From assembly GCA_021732445.1 (NCBI GenBank), contig JAKFUZ010000019.1, positions 1 through 53,049 on the forward strand: a stretch of 53,049 nucleotides of DNA, read 5' to 3'. The position numbers were made by a program, and so were the translations under genes. This DNA is from Sphingomonas sp. (GTDB lineage Bacteria; Pseudomonadota; Alphaproteobacteria; Sphingomonadales; Sphingomonadaceae). The notes under the pieces were generated by a model that worked only from the letters and a program-made list of their open reading frames with translations, was not told where the DNA came from and made no database searches. Below, piece by piece: positions 46,159 to 53,049 of this stretch (the first letter of the stretch is position 1; each line of letters opens with the position of its first letter).

Positions 46159-47712
46159 ATGAGCGCATTTGGACGTCGAAATGGACCGGGAGGCGGCGCA
46201 CCACCGCGTCCGGCATTTGGCGTTGCACGGCCAATGCAGGGCGGCGGCAGCGCGCGCGCGGCAGACGGCGACTCGGCTGAACAATTTCCGCCTATCAACC
46301 CGGCATTGCTGCCGATGCCTGCAACTGACGATCCGCTGCCTGGCGCCGATATGTCGGGCATATCGCCGGCCGCCTCGCAGGACGCGATGGCGCGGCTGGC
46401 CGAGCGCCAGTCTTCCTCGGGCGATGCCGGCCAGTCCAAGATGGAAGGCTTTGAGTCCTCCATCCACAAGATCAAGGAACAGGTTCTCCCCCGTCTGCTG
46501 GAGCGCGTTGACCCGGAGGCTGCGGCAACGCTCAGCAAAGACGAGCTGGCCGAGGAATTCCGCCCGATCATCGGCGAAGTGCTCGCCGAGCTGAAGCTGA
46601 CGCTCAACCGGCGAGAACAATTCGCGCTGGAAAAGGTTCTGGTCGACGAGTTGCTGGGCCTGGGACCGTTAGAAGAACTGCTCAGCGATCCATCAATTTC
46701 CGACATCATGGTCAATGGCCCCGACCAGACCTATATCGAACAAAAGGGCAAGCTCACCCTCGCCAACATCCAGTTTCGCGACGAGGAACATCTTTTCCAG
46801 ATCGCACAGCGCATCTGCAACTCGGTCGGGCGCCGCGTCGACCAGACGACCCCGCTTGCCGACGCCCGCCTGAAAGACGGCAGCCGCGTCAACGTCATCG
46901 TGCCGCCCCTGTCACTGCGCGGCACCGCCATCTCGATTCGTAAATTTTCGGCCAAGCCGATTACGCTTGATATGATGGCAGGCTTTGGCTCGATGAGCCC
47001 GAAAATGTCGACAGCCTTGAAAATCGCGGGCGCGTGCCGGTTCAACATCGTCATCTCGGGCGGCACCGGCTCGGGCAAGACGACGATGCTGAACGCCATC
47101 TCCAAGATGATCGACCCCGGCGAGCGCGTGCTGACCATCGAGGACGCGGCCGAACTTCGCTTGCAGCAGCCGCACTGGCTGCCGCTTGAAACGCGCCCGG
47201 CGAATCTCGAAGGCCAGGGCGAAATCTCGATCCGCGATCTGGTGAAGAACGCGCTGCGCATGCGGCCTGACCGGATCATCCTGGGCGAAATTCGCGGCTC
47301 GGAATGTTTCGATCTGCTCGCTGCAATGAACACGGGCCATGACGGCTCGATGTGTACGCTTCACGCCAATAGCCCGCGCGAGTGCCTGGGGCGTATGGAA
47401 AACATGGTGATGATGGGCGACATCAAAATGCCCAAGGAAGCGATCAGCCGGCAGATTGCCGACTCGGTTGACCTCATCGTCCAGGTCAAGCGCTTGCGCG
47501 ACGGTTCGCGCCGCGTGACCAACATCACCGAGGTGATCGGCATGGAAGGCCCGGTGATCGTCACGCAGGAATTGTTCAAGTTCGAATATCTTGACGAAAG
47601 TGCCGACGGGAAAATCCTGGGCGAATATCGCTCCATGGGTCTGCGCCCCTATACGCTTGAAAAAGCGCGCCAATATGGCTTCGATTCGGCTTATCTGGAA
47701 GCTTGTCTCTAG
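46159..47712 (+). CDS. cpaF: CpaF-type secretion/pilus ATPase
   Basis: The 517-residue type II/IV secretion ATPase has a Gly/Pro-rich disordered start (about 110 residues), then the N-terminal domain KEQVLPRLLERVDPEAAATL. The ATPase core follows with ISGGTGSGKTTMLNAISKMI (Walker A near 300), LTIEDAAELRLQQPHWLPLE, RPDRIILGEIRGSECFDLLA and NTGHDGSMCTLHANSPRECL. CpaF powers Flp/tad pilus assembly, but no other cpa/tad gene is visible in the window. It is followed by an aspartic protease gene after about 100 bp. Confidence 0.9.
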   Translation: MSAFGRRNGPGGGAPPRPAFGVARPMQGGGSARAADGDSAEQFPPINPALLPMPATDDPLPGADMSGISPAASQDAMARLAERQSSSGDAGQSKMEGFESSIHKIKEQVLPRLLERVDPEAAATLSKDELAEEFRPIIGEVLAELKLTLNRREQFALEKVLVDELLGLGPLEELLSDPSISDIMVNGPDQTYIEQKGKLTLANIQFRDEEHLFQIAQRICNSVGRRVDQTTPLADARLKDGSRVNVIVPPLSLRGTAISIRKFSAKPITLDMMAGFGSMSPKMSTALKIAGACRFNIVISGGTGSGKTTMLNAISKMIDPGERVLTIEDAAELRLQQPHWLPLETRPANLEGQGEISIRDLVKNALRMRPDRIILGEIRGSECFDLLAAMNTGHDGSMCTLHANSPRECLGRMENMVMMGDIKMPKEAISRQIADSVDLIVQVKRLRDGSRRVTNITEVIGMEGPVIVTQELFKFEYLDESADGKILGEYRSMGLRPYTLEKARQYGFDSAYLEACL

Positions 47713-47814
47713 CCCGAAGCGCGGGCGCGTGCCGGCGCTGACTGCCCCGTAACCAAACATTAACCCTGTCTGGAAGCAGTGGTGCCTCCGCACGCTGCCT
47801 TCTAGCATCGCGAC

Positions 47815-49071
47815 ATGCGGTTCGCCTTTAGATTCGCCCGGGCCTGTTGCCCGACCCTCGCCGGTTGTGTTGCGCTGCTGTGCACAGGCATGGCCCCTGC
47901 ACCGCCGCTGCCGGCCGCACTGCCGCTCCCGCCGCCTTCGGCCATCGCGGTGCTGCCAGTCGCGCTGTCGCTCGATGACGATCATGAAACCCGCTGGGTT
48001 CCCTTCACGCTCACGCCCGGCAACCAAATCCTGTTTACCGCGCTCTTGAACGGCCGCCAGGTTACCGCCGTGCTTGACACGGGCGTCAGCGTATCGGTTC
48101 TCGCGCGCGCCTCGGCAGACCGGGCGCGGTTTCCGGTAACGGCGGGCGGGCATGCCAGGGCCATTGGCGGCACGGTGGATATTGGCACCACGCCGCTCAC
48201 ATCGCTTGCCTTTGGCGCGTTGCAGCGGCGCGGCGGGAGCATCACCGTAACCGCTCTGCCGGCGATGGCCACCGGCAGCGCGCAGGCGGTCGATATGCTG
48301 ATCGGGCATGATCTGCTCGATGCCTATGCGCTTGATATCGACTTTGATCTAAAGCGCTTCCGCCTGCTGCCGTCGGGCCGCCTGCCGTTTCAGGGGGAGA
48401 GCGCCCCGCTGTCGATATCGCGGCGGCTGGGCGTTTATGTGACGAGCGCAACGATTGCCGGCGAGCGGTTGCAGCCAATGATCGTCGACAGCGGCGACGG
48501 GGCCAGCATCACCGTGTCGCAGGCGAGCTGGCAGGCAACGCGCCCGTTGCCCGAAACGCGCACGACCACCGCCATCGCCTTTGGGCTTGCCGGGCCGATC
48601 GTCAGCGACCTGGCCGTTATGCCAGCGCTCGACCTTGGCCAGTTGACGGCGCGCGATGTTGAAGTGCGGATCGAGCCGAGCGGCGGATTTTCCCAATCCG
48701 TCGGCGTTGCCGGGAGGATCGGCACCGGGCTGCTCCAGCGCTACCGCGTGCTGCTTGATCCACGCGCGGGGCGCATGGTGTTTGGCCGGGCATCGCAGAG
48801 CAATATGGGGGCGATGCGCTCAACCAGCGGCGTGCTGGTCCGGGTGGAGAGCGGCCGGCTAAACGTCATTCACCTGATGCGCGGCGGCCCGGCGGCGGCG
48901 GCCGGCTGGCATGTCGGCGACCTCATCTGTGCCATCAATGGCCAAATGATCCCGGACAACTACGCCAAGGAGCCGATCGCGCACTGGTCCGTCGATACGC
49001 CGGGCAAGACCGTGACGCTGGGCATGTGCGACGGCGCCACACGGCAGTTGACGTTGCGCGACTTCTACTGA
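47815..49071 (+). CDS. Two-domain retropepsin-like aspartic protease with PDZ-like C-terminus
   Basis: The 418-residue exported protein starts with a signal-like hydrophobic stretch (FARACCPTLAGCVALLCTGM). Two retropepsin-like modules each have a catalytic Asp motif: VTAVLDTGVSVSVLARASAD in the first and MIVDSGDGASITVSQASWQA in the second. It ends with a PDZ-like segment (GGPAAAAGWHVGDLICAING). Bacterial relatives such as PerP are periplasmic proteases. Fusion of two catalytic motifs in one chain would avoid the dimerisation that single-motif enzymes need. Substrate unknown; the neighbouring cpaF gives no clear clue. Confidence 0.75.
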   Translation: MRFAFRFARACCPTLAGCVALLCTGMAPAPPLPAALPLPPPSAIAVLPVALSLDDDHETRWVPFTLTPGNQILFTALLNGRQVTAVLDTGVSVSVLARASADRARFPVTAGGHARAIGGTVDIGTTPLTSLAFGALQRRGGSITVTALPAMATGSAQAVDMLIGHDLLDAYALDIDFDLKRFRLLPSGRLPFQGESAPLSISRRLGVYVTSATIAGERLQPMIVDSGDGASITVSQASWQATRPLPETRTTTAIAFGLAGPIVSDLAVMPALDLGQLTARDVEVRIEPSGGFSQSVGVAGRIGTGLLQRYRVLLDPRAGRMVFGRASQSNMGAMRSTSGVLVRVESGRLNVIHLMRGGPAAAAGWHVGDLICAINGQMIPDNYAKEPIAHWSVDTPGKTVTLGMCDGATRQLTLRDFY

Positions 49072-49210
49072 GGCGCGCGCGGGAGGCCGCCAGTCAACAA
49101 AAGGCTCGCAGCAAATCCCCCTCCGACGCAAAGCCCCGCTTGCATCGCTGCGCCCCGCCCGGCAAAAGGGTGACAGTCACCCCCCGTGCCCCAACCCACA
49201 AGGAGCCGTC

Positions 49211-50023
49211 ATGCGCTACCCCGTTGCCCTTTCGGCTGTTGCCGCAGCCGGTGTGGCGATTGCCGCCTGTGCCGCAACGCCTGCCACCAACAAGCCATCG
49301 GCCGCGCTGGTGGCCGCTGTTGGTGCCGCAACCCGCACACCCGCCAACACCGCACGCGACAAATATCGCCACCCAGTCGAGACACTGTCGTTTTTCGGGG
49401 TAAAGCCGACCGACAAGGTCGTCGAGATATGGCCGGCGGGCGGGTGGTATACCGAAATTATCGCGCCCTATGTCGCCAGGGCGGGCACATATTATGCCGC
49501 AGCGCCAGCGGGCGAGCGCGGCAGGGCCGGCATGGTGAAGCTGATGGCGGCCAACCCGGCGGCCTATGGCAAAATCCAGCTTGCCACCTTCCCCTCAATG
49601 GACGGGGTCGGCAAGGTGCCGGATGGCAGCGTTGACGTGGTGCTGACCTTTCGCAATGTCCACAACTGGAGCTTTGGCAAGACCGATCTGACGCAGGCCG
49701 CGTTCGACCAGATGTTTGCCATGCTCAAGCCCGGTGGCACGCTCGGCCTGGTTGAACATCATCTGCCCGAAAGCATGGCCGGCACCACCGAGGCCAAGAG
49801 CGGCTACATGAAGCGCTCGTCGGTGGTGCGTTTTGCCGAAAAGGCCGGTTTCAAGCTGGTTGGCGAGAGCGCTGTCAACGCCAATCCCAAAGACACGCAT
49901 GATTATGACACGGGCGTTTGGACGCTGCCGCCCGTGCTGGCCAAGGGCGAGGTCGACCGCGCGCGCTATGTCGCTATCGGTGAAAGCGACCGGATGACGC
50001 TGAAGTTCGCCAAGCCGAAATGA
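49211..50023 (+). CDS. SAM-methyltransferase-like protein with a lipoprotein signal
   Basis: The 270-residue protein starts with a signal and lipobox (MRYPVALSAVAAAGVAIAAC, Cys20), followed by an Ala/Thr-rich linker. The rest resembles class I methyltransferases (COG4798-like): VVEIWPAGGWYTEIIAPYVA, PDGSVDVVLTFRNVHNWSFG, then MLKPGGTLGLVEHHLP and KAGFKLVGESAVNANP. The usual Gly-x-Gly-x-Gly motif I is replaced by WPAGGW. A methyltransferase outside the cytoplasm would have no obvious SAM, so it may have lost that activity or have another role. Confidence 0.75.
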   Translation: MRYPVALSAVAAAGVAIAACAATPATNKPSAALVAAVGAATRTPANTARDKYRHPVETLSFFGVKPTDKVVEIWPAGGWYTEIIAPYVARAGTYYAAAPAGERGRAGMVKLMAANPAAYGKIQLATFPSMDGVGKVPDGSVDVVLTFRNVHNWSFGKTDLTQAAFDQMFAMLKPGGTLGLVEHHLPESMAGTTEAKSGYMKRSSVVRFAEKAGFKLVGESAVNANPKDTHDYDTGVWTLPPVLAKGEVDRARYVAIGESDRMTLKFAKPK

Positions 50024-50082
50024 TCGTGGCGGTGGCGCGGCGGCCGAAACAACCGGGCCGGTCGCGCCGCCTGCCCGGCTGC

Positions 50083-50622
50083 CTATTTGTCGAGCTTGTC
50101 GATCTTTGCCTGAAGCCGCGCGAGCTCTGCCTTTAGCGCTGCGATCTCGGTGTCTTTGCTCGCCGCGATGTCGGGCGCGCCGCCGGGCTTGAAAGCGGCC
50201 GTGGCGGCTTCGAACATTGCAATGTTGCGCTTGGCGATTTCCGCAAACGGCGAATGCGCAAACGCGCCCTCAACCGCGGATTTGAACTGTGCCTGGTTGC
50301 GCCGAAACCCCTCCATCGAGGCTTCGAGATAGCCCGGCACCATCGCGCCCATCGAGTCACCATACATCGAAATAAGCTGGCGCAGGAAATTCACCGGCAG
50401 CATCGTCTGCCCGCGCGATTCCTCTTCCATGATGATCTGGGTGAGGACATTATGGGTAATGTCCTCCTCGGTCTTTGCGTCGAGCACCTTGAAGTCGCGG
50501 CCCGCCCGGGTCATCGCCGCAAGGTGTTCCAGCGTGATGTAGGACGACGTCTCGGTGTTGTAGAGCCGCCGGTTTGCGTATTTCTTGATGATGACGGTGC
50601 CATCTGTCGTCGATTTTTTCAT
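50083..50622 (-). CDS. phaR: Polyhydroxyalkanoate synthesis repressor PhaR
   Basis: The 179-residue repressor has the PHB accumulation regulatory domain: VIIKKYANRRLYNTETSSYI, then TLEHLAAMTRAGRDFKVLDA and MLPVNFLRQLISMYGDSMGA. It ends in a coiled coil (TEIAALKAELARLQAKIDKL). PhaR binds PHA granules and represses phasin and its own gene. I chose the ATG at 50622, which is only 14 bp from the GTG start of the divergent PhaC-like gene, so their regulatory sequences overlap. Confidence 0.93.
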   Translation of the reverse strand: MKKSTTDGTVIIKKYANRRLYNTETSSYITLEHLAAMTRAGRDFKVLDAKTEEDITHNVLTQIIMEEESRGQTMLPVNFLRQLISMYGDSMGAMVPGYLEASMEGFRRNQAQFKSAVEGAFAHSPFAEIAKRNIAMFEAATAAFKPGGAPDIAASKDTEIAALKAELARLQAKIDKLDK

Positions 50623-50636
50623 GGGGTGCCCCGCGC

Positions 50637-51758
50637 GTGAGTGAACGCTCCATATCACCCAATCATGCCGCGCCGCAACACGGTCCGCGCCCGCTGCCGC
50701 TGTTTCTGGAAATGCTGCGCGAACAGACCGCAGCATCACCCGAGCGCCGGGGCGCCGCCCTTGCCGGGCTGGCGGCCTATCAGGCGGCGCCGCGCCACGC
50801 CGGGCGCAAGCCGGCACCGGTGCTGCTGCGGCAGGGGGGCGCCGTGCTGCGCGATTATGGCCGCAAAAATTCCTCAGGGCCGCCCCTGGTGTTCGTCCCT
50901 TCGCTCATCAACCCGCCCGACATCCTTGACCTGAGCGACCGGCTGTCGCTGCTGCGCTGGCTTGCCGCGCAGGGCATGCGGCCGCTCCTGCTGGACTGGG
51001 GAAGCCCTGACCCGGCAGCCCGCGCGATGGACATCACCGCGCATGTCGAGCACGTGCTCGTCCCCATCATCCGCGCGCTGCCGGCGGCGCCTATTCTGAT
51101 CGGCTATTGCCTTGGCGGCACCATGGCCGCCGCTGCGGCCTGCGTTGTGCCGGTTGCGGGCCTGGCGATGATCGCGGCGCCATGGCATTTTTCAGCCTTT
51201 GGCGATCCGGCACGCGCGGCGCTTGCCGCACTTTGGGCATCGGCTCGCCCGAGCTGCGAAGCGATGGGGCTGGTGCCGATGGAAGTGCTGCAATCGGCGT
51301 TCTGGCGGCTCGATGCCGGGCGCACAATTGGCAAATTCGAGCGGTTTGGCACGCTCGACCCGGCAAGTGCCGAGGCCGCAGCATTTGTGCGGCTGGAGGA
51401 TTGGGCCAATGCCGGTGCCCCGCTCGCTTTTGCCGCCGGCCGCCAGATGTTCGAAGATTTTTTTATCAGTGATTTGCCGGGCCGGGGGGCGTGGTCGCTG
51501 GCAACGGGCGCCGCCGACCCGCTGACGCTCGCCATTCCGAGCATTGACTTTGTGTCGATGACCGACCGCATCGTGCCCGCCGCGTCCGCCGCAGGTTTTG
51601 CAAACCGGCATGAACTGAGCGCCGGCCATGTCGGCATGATGGTCGGAAGCCGCGCGCAATGGGCGCTTTGGGAGCCGCTTGCCGACTGGATAAACAACGT
51701 GTGTGCCGCTAGAACGCCTTCCAACCAGCCTTTGCCGCAACAGGAGCAAGCCCCATGA
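50637..51758 (+). CDS. PhaC-like (class III-type size) polyhydroxyalkanoate synthase / alpha-beta hydrolase
   Basis: The 373-residue protein has the lipase-like box of PHA synthases: [15 protein letters not shown] (Cys158). Two further PhaC-style blocks are [20 protein letters not shown] and [20 protein letters not shown]. The downstream acid ([10 protein letters not shown]) and His ([11 protein letters not shown]) complete the triad. PhaC uses a Cys nucleophile to polymerise hydroxyacyl-CoA. Size and blocks resemble class III synthases, which need a PhaE partner; none is visible here. It starts with a GTG, diverges from phaR and overlaps the thiolase by four bases. A related hydrolase or depolymerase cannot be excluded. 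Confidence 0.7.
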   Translation: MSERSISPNHAAPQHGPRPLPLFLEMLREQTAASPERRGAALAGLAAYQAAPRHAGRKPAPVLLRQGGAVLRDYGRKNSSGPPLVFVPSLINPPDILDLSDRLSLLRWLAAQGMRPLLLDWGSPDPAARAMDITAHVEHVLVPIIRALPAAPILIGYCLGGTMAAAAACVVPVAGLAMIAAPWHFSAFGDPARAALAALWASARPSCEAMGLVPMEVLQSAFWRLDAGRTIGKFERFGTLDPASAEAAAFVRLEDWANAGAPLAFAAGRQMFEDFFISDLPGRGAWSLATGAADPLTLAIPSIDFVSMTDRIVPAASAAGFANRHELSAGHVGMMVGSRAQWALWEPLADWINNVCAARTPSNQPLPQQEQAP

Positions 51759-52927
51759 CCGACATCGTCATTACCGCCGCCAAGCGCACGCCCGTGGGCA
51801 GCTTCATGGGCGCGTTTGCTGCTGTGCCCGCGCATGAGCTTGGTCGCCAGGCGATCGAAGCGGCACTGGCGCAGGCAGGAATTACGGGCGCTGATGTGTC
51901 CGAAGTCATTCTTGGTCAGGTGCTCACCGCCGCACAAGGCCAGAACCCGGCGCGGCAAGCGTCAATGGCCGCCGGCGTGCCCAAGGAAATTCCTGCCTGG
52001 GGCGTAAACCAGGTCTGCGGCTCGGGCCTGCGCGCCGTGGCGCTTGCCGCGCAAGCCATCACCGCCGGCGATGCGACGATCGTCGTTGCAGGCGGCCAGG
52101 AATCAATGTCGATGGCCAACCACGCCCAGGCCCTGCGCGCCGGCCAGAAAATGGGCGATCTCGCGCTTGTCGACACGATGATAAAGGACGGGCTGACCGA
52201 CGCGTTCAATGGCTATCACATGGGCATCACGGCGGAAAATCTGGCCGAGCAATATCAGGTGACGCGCCAGGAGCAGGATGAATTTTCCGTCCGGTCGCAA
52301 AATCTGGCCGAAGCCGCGCGGGCAGCCGGCAAGTTCAAGGACGAGATTGTCCCGGTCACCGTAAAGGGCCGCAAGGGCGACACGATTGTTGCCGAGGACG
52401 AATATATCCGCGCCGGCGCGACGATGGACAGCGTCGCCAGCGTGCGGCCCGCCTTCAAAAAAGACGGCACCGTCACCGCCGCCAACGCCAGCGGCTTGAA
52501 CGACGGCGCGGCGGCCCTTGTCATCATGACACGCGCGGAAGCGGAACGCCGGGGCGCGCCTGTCCTTGCGCGGATAGTGAGCTGGGCATCGGCCGGGGTG
52601 GATCCGTCGATCATGGGCATCGGCCCGGTGCCGGCCACCCGCCGGGCGCTTGAAAAGGCCGGCTGGACGCTCGCCGACCTTGATCTCATCGAGGCAAATG
52701 AAGCATTTGCCGCGCAGGCACTTTCGGTTGGCAAGGAACTCGGCTGGGACGCCGACAAGGTCAACGTAAATGGCGGCGCAATCGCCATTGGCCACCCGAT
52801 CGGCGCCTCAGGCGCGCGCGTGCTGACGACATTGCTGTATGAAATGGCGCGTCGGGACGCGAAAAAGGGCCTGGCGACGCTGTGCATCGGCGGCGGCATG
52901 GGCATTGCCATGTGCCTGGAACGCTAG
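51755..52927 (+). CDS. phaA: Acetyl-CoA C-acetyltransferase (PhaA-type thiolase)
   Basis: The 390-residue thiolase condenses two acetyl-CoA to acetoacetyl-CoA. Cys88 sits in [12 protein letters not shown]; the other active-site blocks are [20 protein letters not shown] (His) and [18 protein letters not shown] (second Cys). It overlaps the PhaC-like gene by four bases (ATGA), which supports a role in polyhydroxyalkanoate synthesis; phaB (reductase) is not in the window. The stop codon TAG coincides with the left end of an IS630-type element. Confidence 0.93.
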   Translation: MTDIVITAAKRTPVGSFMGAFAAVPAHELGRQAIEAALAQAGITGADVSEVILGQVLTAAQGQNPARQASMAAGVPKEIPAWGVNQVCGSGLRAVALAAQAITAGDATIVVAGGQESMSMANHAQALRAGQKMGDLALVDTMIKDGLTDAFNGYHMGITAENLAEQYQVTRQEQDEFSVRSQNLAEAARAAGKFKDEIVPVTVKGRKGDTIVAEDEYIRAGATMDSVASVRPAFKKDGTVTAANASGLNDGAAALVIMTRAEAERRGAPVLARIVSWASAGVDPSIMGIGPVPATRRALEKAGWTLADLDLIEANEAFAAQALSVGKELGWDADKVNVNGGAIAIGHPIGASGARVLTTLLYEMARRDAKKGLATLCIGGGMGIAMCLER

Positions 52928-53049
52928 AGCATCGGACAGAATTTGTGAATCGAGGGATTCCCATAGCGCATGGATTGTGATTCACCTTGGTTGGAGGTGG
53001 ATCATGGGGACATGTCGATCGGAAGATTTGCGGGTTCGGGTGGTTGCAG
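52926..53049 (+). mobile_element. IS630-type insertion sequence, left end (runs off the window)
   Basis: Directly after the TA of the thiolase stop codon the sequence reads GAGCATCGGACAGAATTTGT. A short palindromic region (GAATCGAGGGATTCCC) follows, then a transposase start with GGAGGT in front. IS630-family elements insert at TA, and the thiolase codon TAG supplies exactly that dinucleotide. The right end is outside the window, so completeness is not known. Confidence 0.5.
53004..53048 (+). CDS. IS630-family transposase, N-terminal part (runs off the window)
   Basis: Fifteen codons are visible: MGTCRSEDLRVRVVA. The Asp-Leu-Arg-x-Arg-Val-Val pattern is the start of the helix-turn-helix of IS630-type transposases (typically DLRxRVV/LxAV). 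TTGGAGGTGG lies 8-9 bases before the ATG. Too little is visible for a firm family call. Confidence 0.5.
   Translation, partial: MGTCRSEDLRVRVVA

Noticed and set aside
46912..48309. Open frame of 465 codons on the - strand across cpaF and the aspartic protease
   Set aside because: It covers the conserved ATPase in antisense and has no recognisable protein features.

Overview
The window is high-GC and its conserved part has alphaproteobacterial, most likely Sphingomonadales, character. The evidence is the gene content and order: hrcA-grpE followed by a threonine synthase, rph-rdgB-hemW, rsmI-yraN-gshB, F1 ATP synthase genes without F0 genes, an 83-residue epsilon subunit, and PhaR next to a thiolase. 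Species cannot be named from the sequence alone. No rRNA, tRNA or CRISPR array was seen.

Region A (about 1-13,900) is a rearranged accessory region. It starts with the end of an IS3-type element that cuts a helix-turn-helix gene, then a broken IS5-type transposase. Next comes a leftward run of thiol and electrophile stress genes: EamA exporter, GST, YghU-type GST, SDR and peroxiredoxin. A broken TetR gene lies divergent from it. A PAS-GGDEF diguanylate cyclase, decayed DNA, an Old-Yellow-Enzyme reductase and a second TetR copy follow. A leftward LysR, msrB, msrA and thioredoxin-like group comes next, then scars of IS elements and three gene fragments (a Cys-rich protein, a helicase tail with zinc ribbons, and radC). 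A 0.56-kb segment carrying the EamA/TetR intergenic region occurs twice as direct repeats. Both TetR copies share the same 8-bp tandem duplication, which shifts the frame.

Region B (about 13,900-40,940) is core genome. It holds purB, an HD-GYP phosphodiesterase, a 26-codon membrane peptide gene, dnaJ/dnaK, copper-chaperone and metallopeptidase-like genes, an AT-rich acyltransferase, and the hrcA-grpE-(small ORF)-threonine synthase cluster. It continues with rph-rdgB-hemW, a LpoA-like lipoprotein divergent from rsmI-yraN, gshB, a VOC protein, xerC, and fsa divergent from priA. It ends with a membrane-anchored trypsin-like protease, a CPBP protease, ada with a DUF1203 gene, and a dienelactone hydrolase.

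Region C (about 41,150-52,930) holds atpHAGDC, an orphan cpaF, a two-domain aspartic protease with a PDZ-like tail, and a methyltransferase with a lipoprotein signal. A polyhydroxyalkanoate locus follows: phaR divergent from a short PhaC-like synthase and an acetyl-CoA acetyltransferase. An IS630-type element begins exactly in the thiolase stop codon and runs off the right edge.

The most distinctive feature is the region A stress cassette. Peroxide and electrophile reduction, glutathione-linked enzymes, methionine sulfoxide repair, an exporter and two regulators sit together. The duplicated and apparently broken TetR repressor suggests the cassette has been, or is being, released from control.
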